From positions 2,294,001-2,358,000 of the forward strand of contig OY787533.1 in assembly GCA_963678925.1 (NCBI GenBank): a stretch of DNA of 64,000 nt, written 5' to 3'. The DNA is from G963665925 sp963678925. GTDB taxonomy: Bacteria > Bacillota > Clostridia > Peptostreptococcales > Acidaminobacteraceae. Under the pieces are notes generated by a model. It did not search any database, was not told the DNA's origin, and was given only the letters and a program-made list of their open reading frames with translations. This document shows, piece by piece, positions 43,395-51,810 of the stretch. Position numbers and translations under genes: made by a program. How positions within the stretch are numbered: position 1 is the stretch's first letter; the number at the start of each line of letters is the position of its first letter.

Positions 43395-43736
43395 ATGGAA
43401 AAGAAGTCCTATGTATACATTTTGCGCTGTGCGGACGGGACCTTTTATACAGGGTATACGACAGACCTGAGCAGACGCTTCGAGGAGCATCAGCAGGGAA
43501 GCAGAAAGTGCAAATATACAATGCCAAAATCACGTAGACCGGTTGAAATTGCATGTGCTTGGGCAGTTGAATCCCCAAGGGGCAATGCCCTTCGCATTGA
43601 AGCCTTTATCAAAAGCCTCACACGGGCTCAGAAAATGAAGCTGATTGGGGATGGAAAAGCCCTTGCGAGTCTGTATGCTGAAAAGAAGGCACACGTCATA
43701 ACCTGTGCACTGCTGGATAGTTATGATTTCGCCTAA
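43395..43736 (+). CDS. GIY-YIG endonuclease-like protein (YhbQ/UPF0213 type)
   Basis: 113 residues. The GIY-YIG core opens with YVYILRCADGTFYTGYTTDLSRRFEEHQQG, with the two Tyr motifs, an Arg and a His in the usual order, followed by K-x-x-Y and the Glu in ALRIEAFIKSLTRAQK. Members are small DNA-repair or DNA-processing nucleases of uncertain role. AAGGAAATTCTG precedes the ATG; divergent from traX with overlapping promoter space. Confidence 0.88.
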   Translation: MEKKSYVYILRCADGTFYTGYTTDLSRRFEEHQQGSRKCKYTMPKSRRPVEIACAWAVESPRGNALRIEAFIKSLTRAQKMKLIGDGKALASLYAEKKAHVITCALLDSYDFA

Positions 43737-43822
43737 AGCGTGTTATAGGACGTGTCCCTGATTATGTAAATAGAGGCACAGATTGTCCAATTAAGGGTTC
43801 ACATAGAAATAGGAGGGTATAT

Positions 43823-43921
43823 ATGCGACAAAGTACAAAAAAATTTATTGCGATTGCGATTGTGGGAATTATGATCATTTCATCGTTTCTGACGATTGTT
43901 ACAGCAGGACTTTATTTCTAA
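43823..43921 (+). CDS. 32-residue single-helix membrane peptide
   Basis: Begins ATG after AGGAGGG (spacing 5-6) and ends TAA. Sequence pattern: a basic start (MRQSTKKF), then a hydrophobic helix of about 22 residues, ending LYF. Strong ribosome site and topology support translation. Length and layout resemble Prli42-type small stressosome-anchoring peptides of Firmicutes (short basic N terminus, one helix), but the sequence is too short to assign. Confidence 0.55.
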   Translation: MRQSTKKFIAIAIVGIMIISSFLTIVTAGLYF

Positions 43922-43979
43922 GCATACGAAGGTGCATTCGAAAGCACATTAAATACATGAACTTAAGGAGGGCGAAAGC

Positions 43980-44744
43980 GTGTCGACTTTTTTTCGGCGG
44001 CTCATCGTACTGGTCCTTTTCGTAGCCATAGTAAGCACGTTCTACTATTTCCAATTTATTGAAGGTGAGGCGGAAGTTGCAAGCTACACCTTTAGGGATG
44101 ATTTCAAGGGTATCAACCGAGACTTCTGGTATATCGGCGAATGGCAGACCATGTTTACGGCATATGATAAGGTTACAATCAGAAATGACATCTTAACTGC
44201 GGAAGTCACAGAGACCGATAGGGGTCCATTTATGCTTTCAAAACCCATACCTGTGACAGAGGGGGATGTCATTACAATCAAAAGACGTGCCAAGCTGCAT
44301 TATGCCAACGATAACTTTACTGGCGGACTGGCGATTGTTCAGACCTCCGATGAGGAGCTAAAGCCAGTGGTCATGGAAAATGACTGGGGCAGGAGTATTG
44401 GCGACGGCGTTGCCCTCGTTGAGTATGTGCATAGCTATAACGAGGATTCAGAGAGACCTGGACGGGACATTTTCCGTGTAATGGGTCCAGGATGGAAGAC
44501 AGAAAACGCATACGCAGTGCTCGAACCGACCTTTGATGATTGGTTTGAGGAAGAACTGGTCTTTGATACAAGAACCAACCAGATCCTTTATAAAATTGGC
44601 GGCAAGGAGTACCGGGTGAATGGCGAGGCAATCACACGCCCTTATATTCGTGTTTTCATGCACGCCTACGGCTGGGAAACAGGACATTACATGAAACTGG
44701 ACTGGTTCGAAATAAAGGTTGAAAATATGCGTTTACGCAGATAA
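43980..44744 (+). CDS. exported or membrane-anchored beta-sandwich protein
   Basis: 254 residues. One hydrophobic helix near 7-27 (signal anchor), then a predominantly beta, acidic/aromatic domain: YTFRDDFKGINRDFWYIGEWQTMFTAYDKVTIRNDILTAEVTETDRGPFMLSKPI resembles the start of concanavalin-like (glycoside hydrolase 16/LamG-like) domains, and ITIKRRAKLHYANDNFTGG follows. No clear catalytic Glu pair was found, so a carbohydrate-binding role is more likely than an enzyme. Start is GTG after GGAGGGCG. Identity of the family is uncertain. Confidence 0.55.
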   Translation: MSTFFRRLIVLVLFVAIVSTFYYFQFIEGEAEVASYTFRDDFKGINRDFWYIGEWQTMFTAYDKVTIRNDILTAEVTETDRGPFMLSKPIPVTEGDVITIKRRAKLHYANDNFTGGLAIVQTSDEELKPVVMENDWGRSIGDGVALVEYVHSYNEDSERPGRDIFRVMGPGWKTENAYAVLEPTFDDWFEEELVFDTRTNQILYKIGGKEYRVNGEAITRPYIRVFMHAYGWETGHYMKLDWFEIKVENMRLRR

Positions 44745-44754
44745 AGACTACAAC

Positions 44755-44790
44755 AACCCGTTAGCGAGGACATCTGCGACGGGTTTCTTT
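44755..44790 (+). terminator. hairpin between the exported protein and rtcB
   Basis: AACCCGT and ACGGGTT pair around an 18-base loop, followed by TCTTT. A weak to moderate terminator 10 bases after the gene. Confidence 0.5.
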
Positions 44791-44808
44791 GTGAGAAGAG
44801 GTGAAAAC

Positions 44809-46014
44809 ATGCTTGAGATATTTGATAAATCCACACAGCGTGTTCCAATCAAAGTATGGCTGGGCAGTCAAAATGATATTGAACATGGATGCCTGCATCA
44901 GGCCAAGAACTTGAGCATGCTGGACTTTGTTCACAAATGGGTGGCGCTCATGCCTGACACGCATCAGGGCTATGGCATGCCCATCGGTGGCGTCGTTGCG
45001 CTTATCGACCATGTGATTCCCAATGCGGTGGGGGTGGATATCGGCTGCGGCATGGTCTTCACACAGACGAACATACCGCTTGAGAAGCTGACGGATGCAG
45101 CGGCGGATAAACTGATTTCAAGAATCATGGAAGAGATTCCCCTGGGGTTCGCTCATCATAAGGTTCGCCAGGAAAACCAGGTGCTTACCCACTACCTGGA
45201 GGAAAGCACCTATGACTTTGCGCGTATTGGACACCTGTTTCCTGAAATTGAAGCGGCGTGGTATCAGCTTGGAACGCTTGGCGGCGGCAATCATTTCATT
45301 GAAATTCAGGCGGATGAGCATGATATGCTGGGCATCATGATCCATTCAGGCAGTCGTAATTTTGGTTACAAAATTGCCAACTACTTCAACGAGAAGGCAC
45401 GGTCCTACTCGCGCAAGCACGGAGGCAATCAAGCGGTCAAGCATCAGCTGGCCTATCTGCCGGCAGACTCTGTTTCAGGCATGGACTATCTTGAGTGGAT
45501 GCAGCTGGCACTGACCTTTGCAAGGGAAAACCGACACATCATGATGGAAAAGGTAAAGTCCATTGTGCGGGAGATCTTTACCGATGCGGTGTTTGGCGAA
45601 TCCATTAATGCCCATCACAACTACGCTTCTTTCGAAACCCATTATGGCAAAGAGGTCTGGGTTCACAGAAAGGGTGCTATTCGTGCCGAAAAAGGCATGC
45701 TGGGCATTATTCCTGGAGCCATGGGCAATCCGTCATATATTGTTGAAGGGCTGGGCTCGGAAGAGAGTTTCAAGTCATGCTCCCACGGCGCAGGACGGCA
45801 TATGAGCAGAAAGGCTGCCATGAAAGCCTTCAAAAAGGATGATGTGATACAGGATTTGATAGACAAGGGCATTCATGTCGGTGCACCGAAGCAAAGCATT
45901 CTCACAGACGAGGCGCGCTTTGCCTATAAGGATATTGAAGAGGTTATGAAGCAGCAGACGGATCTTGCAAAGATTGTGAAATCATTGAGGACACGACTGG
46001 TCGTAAAGGGGTAA
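44809..46014 (+). CDS. rtcB: RtcB RNA-splicing ligase
   Basis: GTP/Mn2+-dependent ligase joining RNA 3'-phosphate (or 2',3'-cyclic) and 5'-OH ends. 401 residues, the compact bacterial length. Motifs: MPDTHQGYGMPIGGVVA near 49, VGVDIGCGM near 75 (metal Asp/Cys), GTLGGGNHFIEI near 160, IHSGSRNFG near 180, and the guanylylation region SCSHGAGRHMSR near 323, whose His takes GMP. AGAGGTG precedes the ATG. Next gene is recX, 7 bases on. No rtcA or rtcR neighbours, so use in RNA repair is inferred from family only. Confidence 0.93.
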   Translation: MLEIFDKSTQRVPIKVWLGSQNDIEHGCLHQAKNLSMLDFVHKWVALMPDTHQGYGMPIGGVVALIDHVIPNAVGVDIGCGMVFTQTNIPLEKLTDAAADKLISRIMEEIPLGFAHHKVRQENQVLTHYLEESTYDFARIGHLFPEIEAAWYQLGTLGGGNHFIEIQADEHDMLGIMIHSGSRNFGYKIANYFNEKARSYSRKHGGNQAVKHQLAYLPADSVSGMDYLEWMQLALTFARENRHIMMEKVKSIVREIFTDAVFGESINAHHNYASFETHYGKEVWVHRKGAIRAEKGMLGIIPGAMGNPSYIVEGLGSEESFKSCSHGAGRHMSRKAAMKAFKKDDVIQDLIDKGIHVGAPKQSILTDEARFAYKDIEEVMKQQTDLAKIVKSLRTRLVVKG

Positions 46015-46021
46015 AAAGCTA

Positions 46022-46648
46022 TTGGCACTTATAACGAAAATTGAGGCGCAAAAGAATAATAAGGACCGCTACTCTATATTCATAGATGACGCATTCGCGT
46101 TTGGTGTTCATGTTGATGTTCTCGTGGCCCATGGGCTGCGCAAGGGCATGGAATTGACCCAGGATGAGATTGAGGGGCTTGTATACGATGAAGCCACAAA
46201 AAAGGCAGTCCTGGCAGGCATAAAGCATATCAGCTACAAGCAGAGAACCACTAAAGAAGTTGCAGACAAGCTAAAGCTGCTGGAATATGAAGAGAGTCAG
46301 GTAGAGCTGGCACTTGAAAAGCTAAAGGAAATGGGATTTCTTGACGATTTACGCTATGCACAGGAGTTTGTAGACACCCGTAAAATAAGATACGGGAGAA
46401 AACGCATTTTTCTTGAGCTCAGAAAGCGGGGGATTTGTGAACAGGTAGCTGAACAGGTCCTGGACCAGCAGATTGATTTGGACGACACATACGCTCAGGC
46501 TCTTGAAATGGGCAGGAAAAAGTATGGTCAGTGCGGCGGTTTGGAAGCGGCAAAAGCCGCGGCGAGAGTCCAAGGCATGCTGCTTAGAAAAGGCTACAGC
46601 TATGATGTGGTCAACAGAGTCATTAAGGAACTTGGTGTGTTTTCTTAA
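46022..46648 (+). CDS. recX: RecX, RecA regulatory protein
   Basis: 208 residues. The three-helix repeats of RecX are visible: ATKKAVLAGIKHISYKQRTTKEVADKLKLLEYEESQVELALEKLKEMGFLDDLRYAQEFVD near 59 and RKIRYGRKRIFLELRKRGICEQVAEQVL after it. It modulates RecA filament growth; recA is not in the window. The only plausible start is TTG 8 bases after the rtcB stop, within a GGGG-rich stretch. Ends at a bidirectional hairpin. Confidence 0.88.
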   Translation: MALITKIEAQKNNKDRYSIFIDDAFAFGVHVDVLVAHGLRKGMELTQDEIEGLVYDEATKKAVLAGIKHISYKQRTTKEVADKLKLLEYEESQVELALEKLKEMGFLDDLRYAQEFVDTRKIRYGRKRIFLELRKRGICEQVAEQVLDQQIDLDDTYAQALEMGRKKYGQCGGLEAAKAAARVQGMLLRKGYSYDVVNRVIKELGVFS

Positions 46649-46669
46649 GAAGAAAATGACAAATAAAAG

Positions 46670-46713
46670 AGCAGGTGACCAGAAGAAAGCTGGTTACCTG
46701 CTTTTCGCTTTTT
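46670..46713. terminator. bidirectional terminator between recX and the helicase gene
   Basis: AGCAGGTGACCAG and CTGGTTACCTGCT pair (one G-T) around AAGAAAG, with T-rich stretches on both strands. It separates convergent recX and the UvrD-like gene. Confidence 0.82.
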
Positions 46714-46720
46714 AGGAGAA

Positions 46721-48829
46721 TCAGTCATTGAGATGTGTCAGAAATCCGCGCTCAAGGCAAATCGGAAGCGAAAGCTCTTTCAGACCGCCTTCAAAGGCTA
46801 TTCGAATGATATGCGGGTTGACCTCTTCTACCTGGCCTTCTCCAAATCTTGCGTGGCGAACCATGTCACCTGCCTTGAAGTGCGTTGAAGGCGCACTGGC
46901 CTGCGGGGCCTTAAAATCGACCTGGTCAAGGAGTTTTGCCGATTCAAGCTCCTGAATGAACTGAGAGGGGCGCACGTATTTGCCGCTGCTGAATTTGGAA
47001 GACAGGATTTCCAGGCGGTGTCGCGCCCGGCTCATGCCGACATAGAAGAGCCTGCGTTCTTCCTCTAGAAGGTCTGTGTCATTCTGGTCAGCCATCTCTG
47101 TCGATTTTTTTGAAGGAAAGACCCCGTAATCGGTATCCACGATGAAGACGCTGTCGTATTCAAGTCCCTTGGATGCGTGAATGGTTGACAGGCGCAGGTC
47201 TGAAGTTGTACTGGCAGCCTCCTGCATGATGCGGTTCAGTGATTTCAGTCGGTCCATAAAATCCACAATGGACGACGTGTGGCGTGCAATGGATTTAAGC
47301 ACGGTGAGGACGCTCCTCAGGGTTTCAAAGTGATAGCCAAGACGCTTGGCATTGCCTTCAAGGTATTCCAGGTATCCCAGTTCCGTTTCTATATAGTGTA
47401 TGGCGACGCTGGGCTGCATATGCGCAAGGTTTTCAAGGCGGTCCGCAATGCCCTGCCACGTGGTGCGCTGAATCGGCTTGATTGTGGGAATGCTGAGCAG
47501 GGTGTCAAAAACACCGCGCCCGCGCTGGTTCAGCTGAACATAGCGGAGTGCGTCGCGTGAAATGTATCCGTTCATTTTGAAGCAAATCCGTTCAAAGGCC
47601 TCATTGTCCTGAGGGACGAGGGCAAGGTTCATGAAGGCATAGACGTCCTTGACGAGCCAGTGTCTGCTCAGACTGTGTCCCGGGTCTTTTACCGTGAAGC
47701 TTCTTCCAGCGCGTTCAAGGGCGTCCGCTATGGAAAATGCAGAAATATTGTTCCTGTAAAGAATGGCACGAGTGCCTTCAAAGGTCTCCTCGGCAATGTA
47801 ATGGTTTCTTGAGTCGATGGACTCAAAGATTTTATGGACTACGGGAATGCCGTGACTTTCACCTGCTGTGATGTCCTTTTTGTAACGCTGTGTATTCTGG
47901 TTGATGATGGCCGTGCATCCCGCGACGATTTCTGGGCTGCATCTGTAGTTGCGTGAAAGATAGTAGAGCTTGCCCTGTGGAAATATGTGGTTGAAGTTCA
48001 ACAGGTACTCCGGATAGGCGCCTCTGAAGCCGTAAATACTCTGATCGTCGTCTGCAACCATGAAGATGTTGGCGTCCTGTCCAGCAATGAGACGGATGAT
48101 CTCGTGCTGAATAAGGGACGTGTCCTGTGTTTCATCCACCTGAACAAAGGGATACTTCTTCTGGTAGTAGGCACGCGTTTTCTCATGCTTTTTCAGGATC
48201 TGATATGCCATGGTGAGCATGTCATCAAAATCAATCAGGTTCTTGTCCGATTTTTCATTTTCGTATGCGCGAAAGAGGTCAGCGAACTTCTGAATGGAAA
48301 TACCGTGCTTGGTCGCCTCTTCGGGCCTCAGCATCATGTTTTTCGCATAACCGATGGCGCTGCTGAGCTCTTCAAACTTATCATCGCTGAGGTATTCTCC
48401 AGTAAGCCTGGAATAGAGCTCGGTAAGAATTCTGCGCTTTGAAAGGGGGCCGCCGTAATCCTCTATGAGCTGATAGGTCTTGTTGAAGTGCTTGCCGTAG
48501 GCACGGACAATACCATAGGCAAAGCCGTGAATGGTCGAAAAAGAAACCCTGTGGGGGTAGTGTCTATAAAAAACATTCTGGTATCGCAGTTTCATATCTC
48601 CTGCCGCGGCACGGGAAAAGGTGACGGTCAGGATTTTGTCAGCCGGAATGTTTAGCGATTCAATCAGATATACGGTGCGGCACAGCAGGAGCGTGGTTTT
48701 TCCGCTGCCGGGGACGGCAAGTGTCAGTGCGGGTCCCTTGCCGTGCGTTGCGGCGCTTCTCTGTTCATCGCTGAGTGTCAGATTTGTTTTTTCAATAAAG
48801 GTGTTCATAAAGTTATCTGTGGTTTTCAT
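46721..48829 (-). CDS. UvrD/PcrA-like SF1A helicase
   Basis: 702 residues. Motif Q (LSDEQRSAA) and motif I AVPGSGKTTLLL near 44, Ia TFSRAAAGDMKLR, motif II VDETQDTS near 227, III ADDDQSIYGFRGA near 254, V STIHASKGLEYDSVFI near 559 and VI EERRLFYVGMSRARHRLE near 600. The C terminus has a PcrA-type tudor-like GDMVRHARFGEGQVEEV. It unwinds DNA during repair or restart; it is distinct enough that pcrA itself may be a different gene. GGAGGATTC precedes the ATG. Single gene. Confidence 0.88.
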   Translation of the reverse strand: MKTTDNFMNTFIEKTNLTLSDEQRSAATHGKGPALTLAVPGSGKTTLLLCRTVYLIESLNIPADKILTVTFSRAAAGDMKLRYQNVFYRHYPHRVSFSTIHGFAYGIVRAYGKHFNKTYQLIEDYGGPLSKRRILTELYSRLTGEYLSDDKFEELSSAIGYAKNMMLRPEEATKHGISIQKFADLFRAYENEKSDKNLIDFDDMLTMAYQILKKHEKTRAYYQKKYPFVQVDETQDTSLIQHEIIRLIAGQDANIFMVADDDQSIYGFRGAYPEYLLNFNHIFPQGKLYYLSRNYRCSPEIVAGCTAIINQNTQRYKKDITAGESHGIPVVHKIFESIDSRNHYIAEETFEGTRAILYRNNISAFSIADALERAGRSFTVKDPGHSLSRHWLVKDVYAFMNLALVPQDNEAFERICFKMNGYISRDALRYVQLNQRGRGVFDTLLSIPTIKPIQRTTWQGIADRLENLAHMQPSVAIHYIETELGYLEYLEGNAKRLGYHFETLRSVLTVLKSIARHTSSIVDFMDRLKSLNRIMQEAASTTSDLRLSTIHASKGLEYDSVFIVDTDYGVFPSKKSTEMADQNDTDLLEEERRLFYVGMSRARHRLEILSSKFSSGKYVRPSQFIQELESAKLLDQVDFKAPQASAPSTHFKAGDMVRHARFGEGQVEEVNPHIIRIAFEGGLKELSLPICLERGFLTHLND

Positions 48830-48983
48830 ACGAATCCTCCGCTAATAAAGTATATCATGCATGTCAATAAAATGGAAAATATATACATACGAATATCGTT
48901 TTAGGACTTCGTAAAGAAATTGTTTCGACTTCGTAACTGACTTCTTAACTTTTAATAATATCTGCCCGCACGAGAGTGTCTTG

Positions 48984-48992
48984 TGCTATAAT
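48984..48992 (+). promoter_or_regulatory. extended -10 promoter of the copper-amine-oxidase-type gene
   Basis: TGCTATAAT matches TGnTATAAT, 107 bases upstream of the ATG at 49099. ACTTCGTAA occurs at 48906-48914 and 48928-48936 and ACTTCTTAA at 48940-48948, possible operator repeats just upstream. Confidence 0.45.
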
Positions 48993-49098
48993 CGTCGTGA
49001 CTAAAACAGGATGCAAGATATTATATTTGGCGAAAGAATATTCTGATAAATTAATCAATTGAGAATTATCATGTACACTATGAGGAGGTACTGGTCAT

Positions 49099-49671
49099 AT
49101 GCGTACATTTACAAAAGGCATTTATGCCGGAATTGCCATTGCAGTTCTACTGGGTTTTTTAGCCGCGACGTTCATGTCAGAACTGCCGGCAGAAGGTGCG
49201 AGTTCCCTGGTTTACGAGCCGGTTGAAATGAGCATGCACTATAAGGAGCTCGTCGCTTATGATGAGGCACTCGTCGTTGACGGTAAGGTCTTCATTGACG
49301 CAGATCAGATGGGAAGGCTGCTTGAGAAGGACGTAAACTGGAATCAGGCCAAGAACAGACTCCTGATCAACGATCGTCCTGAAGATGTTGTGAAGAACAA
49401 TTATCTGAAGGATTATCCTTGGCCGGGAAACGACCAGATTGGGGACGCGTTCTCCAACCACTTTTTCAGTGCGGAATGGCTGTATGGTGAATACGGGGCT
49501 GTGCAGACTGTAACCTTTACAGGAAGAGACATGGAAAACCGACTTCATGAGTTCAGATTTGCCCTTTTTGAGGATGGTTCCATTGAAATTGAAAACTACC
49601 GGGTAGACGGTCAGGATATGCCGAACACCACCTTGGATAAGACGCTTATGGAAGTCTACCATATTAAGTAG
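49099..49671 (+). CDS. exported protein with copper-amine-oxidase N-terminal-like domain
   Basis: 190 residues. Signal peptide: RTFTKGIYAGIAIAVLLGFLAATFMSELPAEGAS, with cleavage likely after AEGA. The following YDEALVVDGKVFIDADQMGRLLEKDVNWNQAKNRLLI resembles the small stalk-like domain often labelled Cu-amine oxidase N-terminal, common in exported clostridial proteins and not proof of oxidase activity. The rest (WPGNDQIGDAFSNHFFSAEWLYGEYG...) is unassigned. GAGGAGGTACTGG precedes the ATG. Terminator follows. Confidence 0.6.
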   Translation: MRTFTKGIYAGIAIAVLLGFLAATFMSELPAEGASSLVYEPVEMSMHYKELVAYDEALVVDGKVFIDADQMGRLLEKDVNWNQAKNRLLINDRPEDVVKNNYLKDYPWPGNDQIGDAFSNHFFSAEWLYGEYGAVQTVTFTGRDMENRLHEFRFALFEDGSIEIENYRVDGQDMPNTTLDKTLMEVYHIK

Positions 49672-49743
49672 GAATAAGTAGAAAACAGGTGTTTACAACT
49701 TATTTATATTGTAATAATATAATTGAAGGATATTGACAATAAG

Positions 49744-49768
49744 CCAATGGTGTATTCCATTGGTTTTT
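49744..49768 (+). terminator. terminator upstream of tig
   Basis: CCAATGG and CCATTGG pair around TGTATT, followed by five T and CC. Ends the preceding exported-protein transcript. Confidence 0.8.
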
Positions 49769-49775
49769 CCTTGTC

Positions 49776-49803
49776 TTGTGGCTATAACCCGTTCGGGTAT
49801 GAT
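49776..49803 (+). promoter_or_regulatory. possible sigma-A promoter of tig
   Basis: TTGTGG and TATGAT with a 16-base spacer, about 107 bases before the tig ATG. Moderate match; the long leader has no clear structure beyond GTTCG/CGAAC pairing. Confidence 0.4.
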
Positions 49804-49909
49804 AGAGCTCGTGGTTTTAAAAGTACGGGTTGAGAAGTTCGGTTGTTTACCAGTTAAAAGTGGGTACGAACGGAACGAATACGATTTATTAATTTGTAGG
49901 AGGAATAAA

Positions 49910-51193
49910 ATGAGTTACGAACTGTTGAAAAGTGAAAAGAATGTTGCTACAATCAGCATCACTGTTCCGGCGAAGGATTTTGACGAAGCGGTGCAAAAAA
50001 CTTATATGAAAGAACGCGGCAAGTTCAACATTCAAGGTTTCAGAAAAGGTAAGGCACCTAGAAAAATCATCGAAATGAACTACGGCGAAGGCGTTTTCTA
50101 TGACGGCGCACTGGACGTTGCACTTTCACCTGCATATGCTGCAGCTGTTGACGGTCTTGAAATCGAGCCTGTTGCACGCCCTGATATCGACATCAAGGAA
50201 ATCGGCAAAGGCAAAGATCTTGTATTCGAAGCTGTTGTAGCTGTTAAGCCAGAAGTTGAACTTGGCGAGTACAAAGGTGTAGAAGTTGAAAAAGTTTCTG
50301 CTGAAGTAACAGAAGACGCTGTTGAAGGCGAACTGAAAAAGCAGCAGGAAATGAACGGTCGTCTGGTGAATGTTGAAGACAGACCTGTAGCTGAAGGCGA
50401 TACTGCTGTAATCGACTTTGAAGGTTTTGTTGACGGCGTTGCTTTTGAAGGTGGAAAAGGTGAAAACCATAACCTTGTAATCGGTTCTGGTCAATTCATC
50501 CCAGGTTTCGAAGAGCAGCTGATCGGCAAGAATCTTGACGAAGCAGTAGAAGTAAACGTTACTTTCCCAGAAGCTTACCAAGCTCCTGAACTAGCGGGTA
50601 AAGACGCAGTGTTTAAAGTAGCAATTAAGGGTATAAAAGTAAAAGAACTTCCAGAACTAGATGACGAATTTGCTAAAGATACATCAGAATTCGATACGCT
50701 TGAAGAGATGAAAGCAGACATTAAGGCGAAGCTTGAGGAATCAGCTAAGTCACAGTCTGAAACAGCTACACGCGACAAGGTAATCGACGCTGTTGTTGCT
50801 ACAATGACTGCTGAAATTCCAGATCAAATGGTAGAAGCAGAAATTGACGGCATGCTACAAGATTTCGAGTACCAGCTGCGTTACCAAGGTCTAGAGCTGG
50901 ATCAATACCTTCAGTTCTCAGGCACAACAATGCAGGAAATGCGTGAAAAAATGCAAGACGACGCGCTTGTACGTGTAAGAACTTCTCTAACTCTGGAAAC
51001 AGTATCTAAAAAGGAAAACATCGAAGTTACAGAAGAAGATCTAGAGAAAGAATTTGAAAGACTTGCTGAAATGCAAGGCCAATCAGTTGAAGATGTTAAA
51101 AAGCTATTCGGTTCTCAAACTGAGTACATGAAAGCATCAATCGAAACTAGAAAAACTGTAGACTTCCTTGTTGAAAACGCAAAACTAGTATAA
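49910..51193 (+). CDS. tig: trigger factor
   Basis: Ribosome-bound chaperone and peptidyl-prolyl isomerase. 427 residues: ribosome-binding signature GFRKGKAPRKII near 44 in the N domain, FKBP-type PPIase domain (DTAVIDFEGFVDGVAFEGGKGENHNLVIGSG) near 162-240, and a helical arm/tail domain with LLVxRTSxTLETVSKKENIEVTEEDLEKEFERLA-type pattern. GGAGG is 8 bases from the ATG at 49910; longer upstream reading frames lack a site. Codon use is rich in GAA/GTT typical of highly expressed genes. First of tig-clpP-clpX. Confidence 0.95.
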   Translation: MSYELLKSEKNVATISITVPAKDFDEAVQKTYMKERGKFNIQGFRKGKAPRKIIEMNYGEGVFYDGALDVALSPAYAAAVDGLEIEPVARPDIDIKEIGKGKDLVFEAVVAVKPEVELGEYKGVEVEKVSAEVTEDAVEGELKKQQEMNGRLVNVEDRPVAEGDTAVIDFEGFVDGVAFEGGKGENHNLVIGSGQFIPGFEEQLIGKNLDEAVEVNVTFPEAYQAPELAGKDAVFKVAIKGIKVKELPELDDEFAKDTSEFDTLEEMKADIKAKLEESAKSQSETATRDKVIDAVVATMTAEIPDQMVEAEIDGMLQDFEYQLRYQGLELDQYLQFSGTTMQEMREKMQDDALVRVRTSLTLETVSKKENIEVTEEDLEKEFERLAEMQGQSVEDVKKLFGSQTEYMKASIETRKTVDFLVENAKLV

Positions 51194-51211
51194 CGATTGG
51201 AGGGAGCGCGC

Positions 51212-51796
51212 ATGGCTTTAGTGCCTTATGTAGTTGAGCAAACGAGTCGTGGCGAGAGGTCATACGACATTTATTCAAGACTCCTTAAAGACAGAATCAT
51301 CTTCATTGGAGATGAAATCAATGACCAGACAGCCAGTGTTGTAGTCGCACAGCTTCTATTCCTGGAAGCGGATGATCCTGAAAGGGACATCAGTGTTTAT
51401 ATTAACAGTCCAGGTGGATCAATTACAGCTGGAATGGCGATTTATGATACAATGCAGTATATCAAGCCGGATGTATCAACAATCTGTGTGGGAATGGCAG
51501 CAAGTATGGGTGCTTTCCTGTTAACAGCAGGTGCAAAGGGAAAAAGATATGCACTTCCAAATGCAGAAGTTATGATTCATCAACCACTGGGTGGAACAAG
51601 AGGTCAGGCAACTGACATCAAAATCCATGCAGAGCGCATTCTGAAAATGCGAGACAAGCTGAATCGCATTATGAGTGAAGCGTCAGGTCAGCCTCTTGAA
51701 GTGATTGAGAAGGACACTGATCGCGATAACTTCATGAGTGCTGATGAAGCAGTGGAATATGGTCTGATTGACAAGGTGATCGCTTCCCGTAAATAG
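51212..51796 (+). CDS. clpP: ATP-dependent Clp protease proteolytic subunit
   Basis: Serine protease forming tetradecameric chambers with ClpX. 194 residues: catalytic Ser98 in GMAASMGAF, His123 in MIHQPLGG and an Asp near 172 (DTDRDNFMSADEA), the standard triad spacing. N-terminal LVPYVVEQTSRGERSYDIYSRLLKDRIIFIG is canonical. GGAGGGAG precedes the ATG. 18 bases after tig and 14 before clpX, so one operon. Confidence 0.97.
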   Translation: MALVPYVVEQTSRGERSYDIYSRLLKDRIIFIGDEINDQTASVVVAQLLFLEADDPERDISVYINSPGGSITAGMAIYDTMQYIKPDVSTICVGMAASMGAFLLTAGAKGKRYALPNAEVMIHQPLGGTRGQATDIKIHAERILKMRDKLNRIMSEASGQPLEVIEKDTDRDNFMSADEAVEYGLIDKVIASRK

Positions 51797-51810
51797 AAAC
51801 GAGGTAGGAT

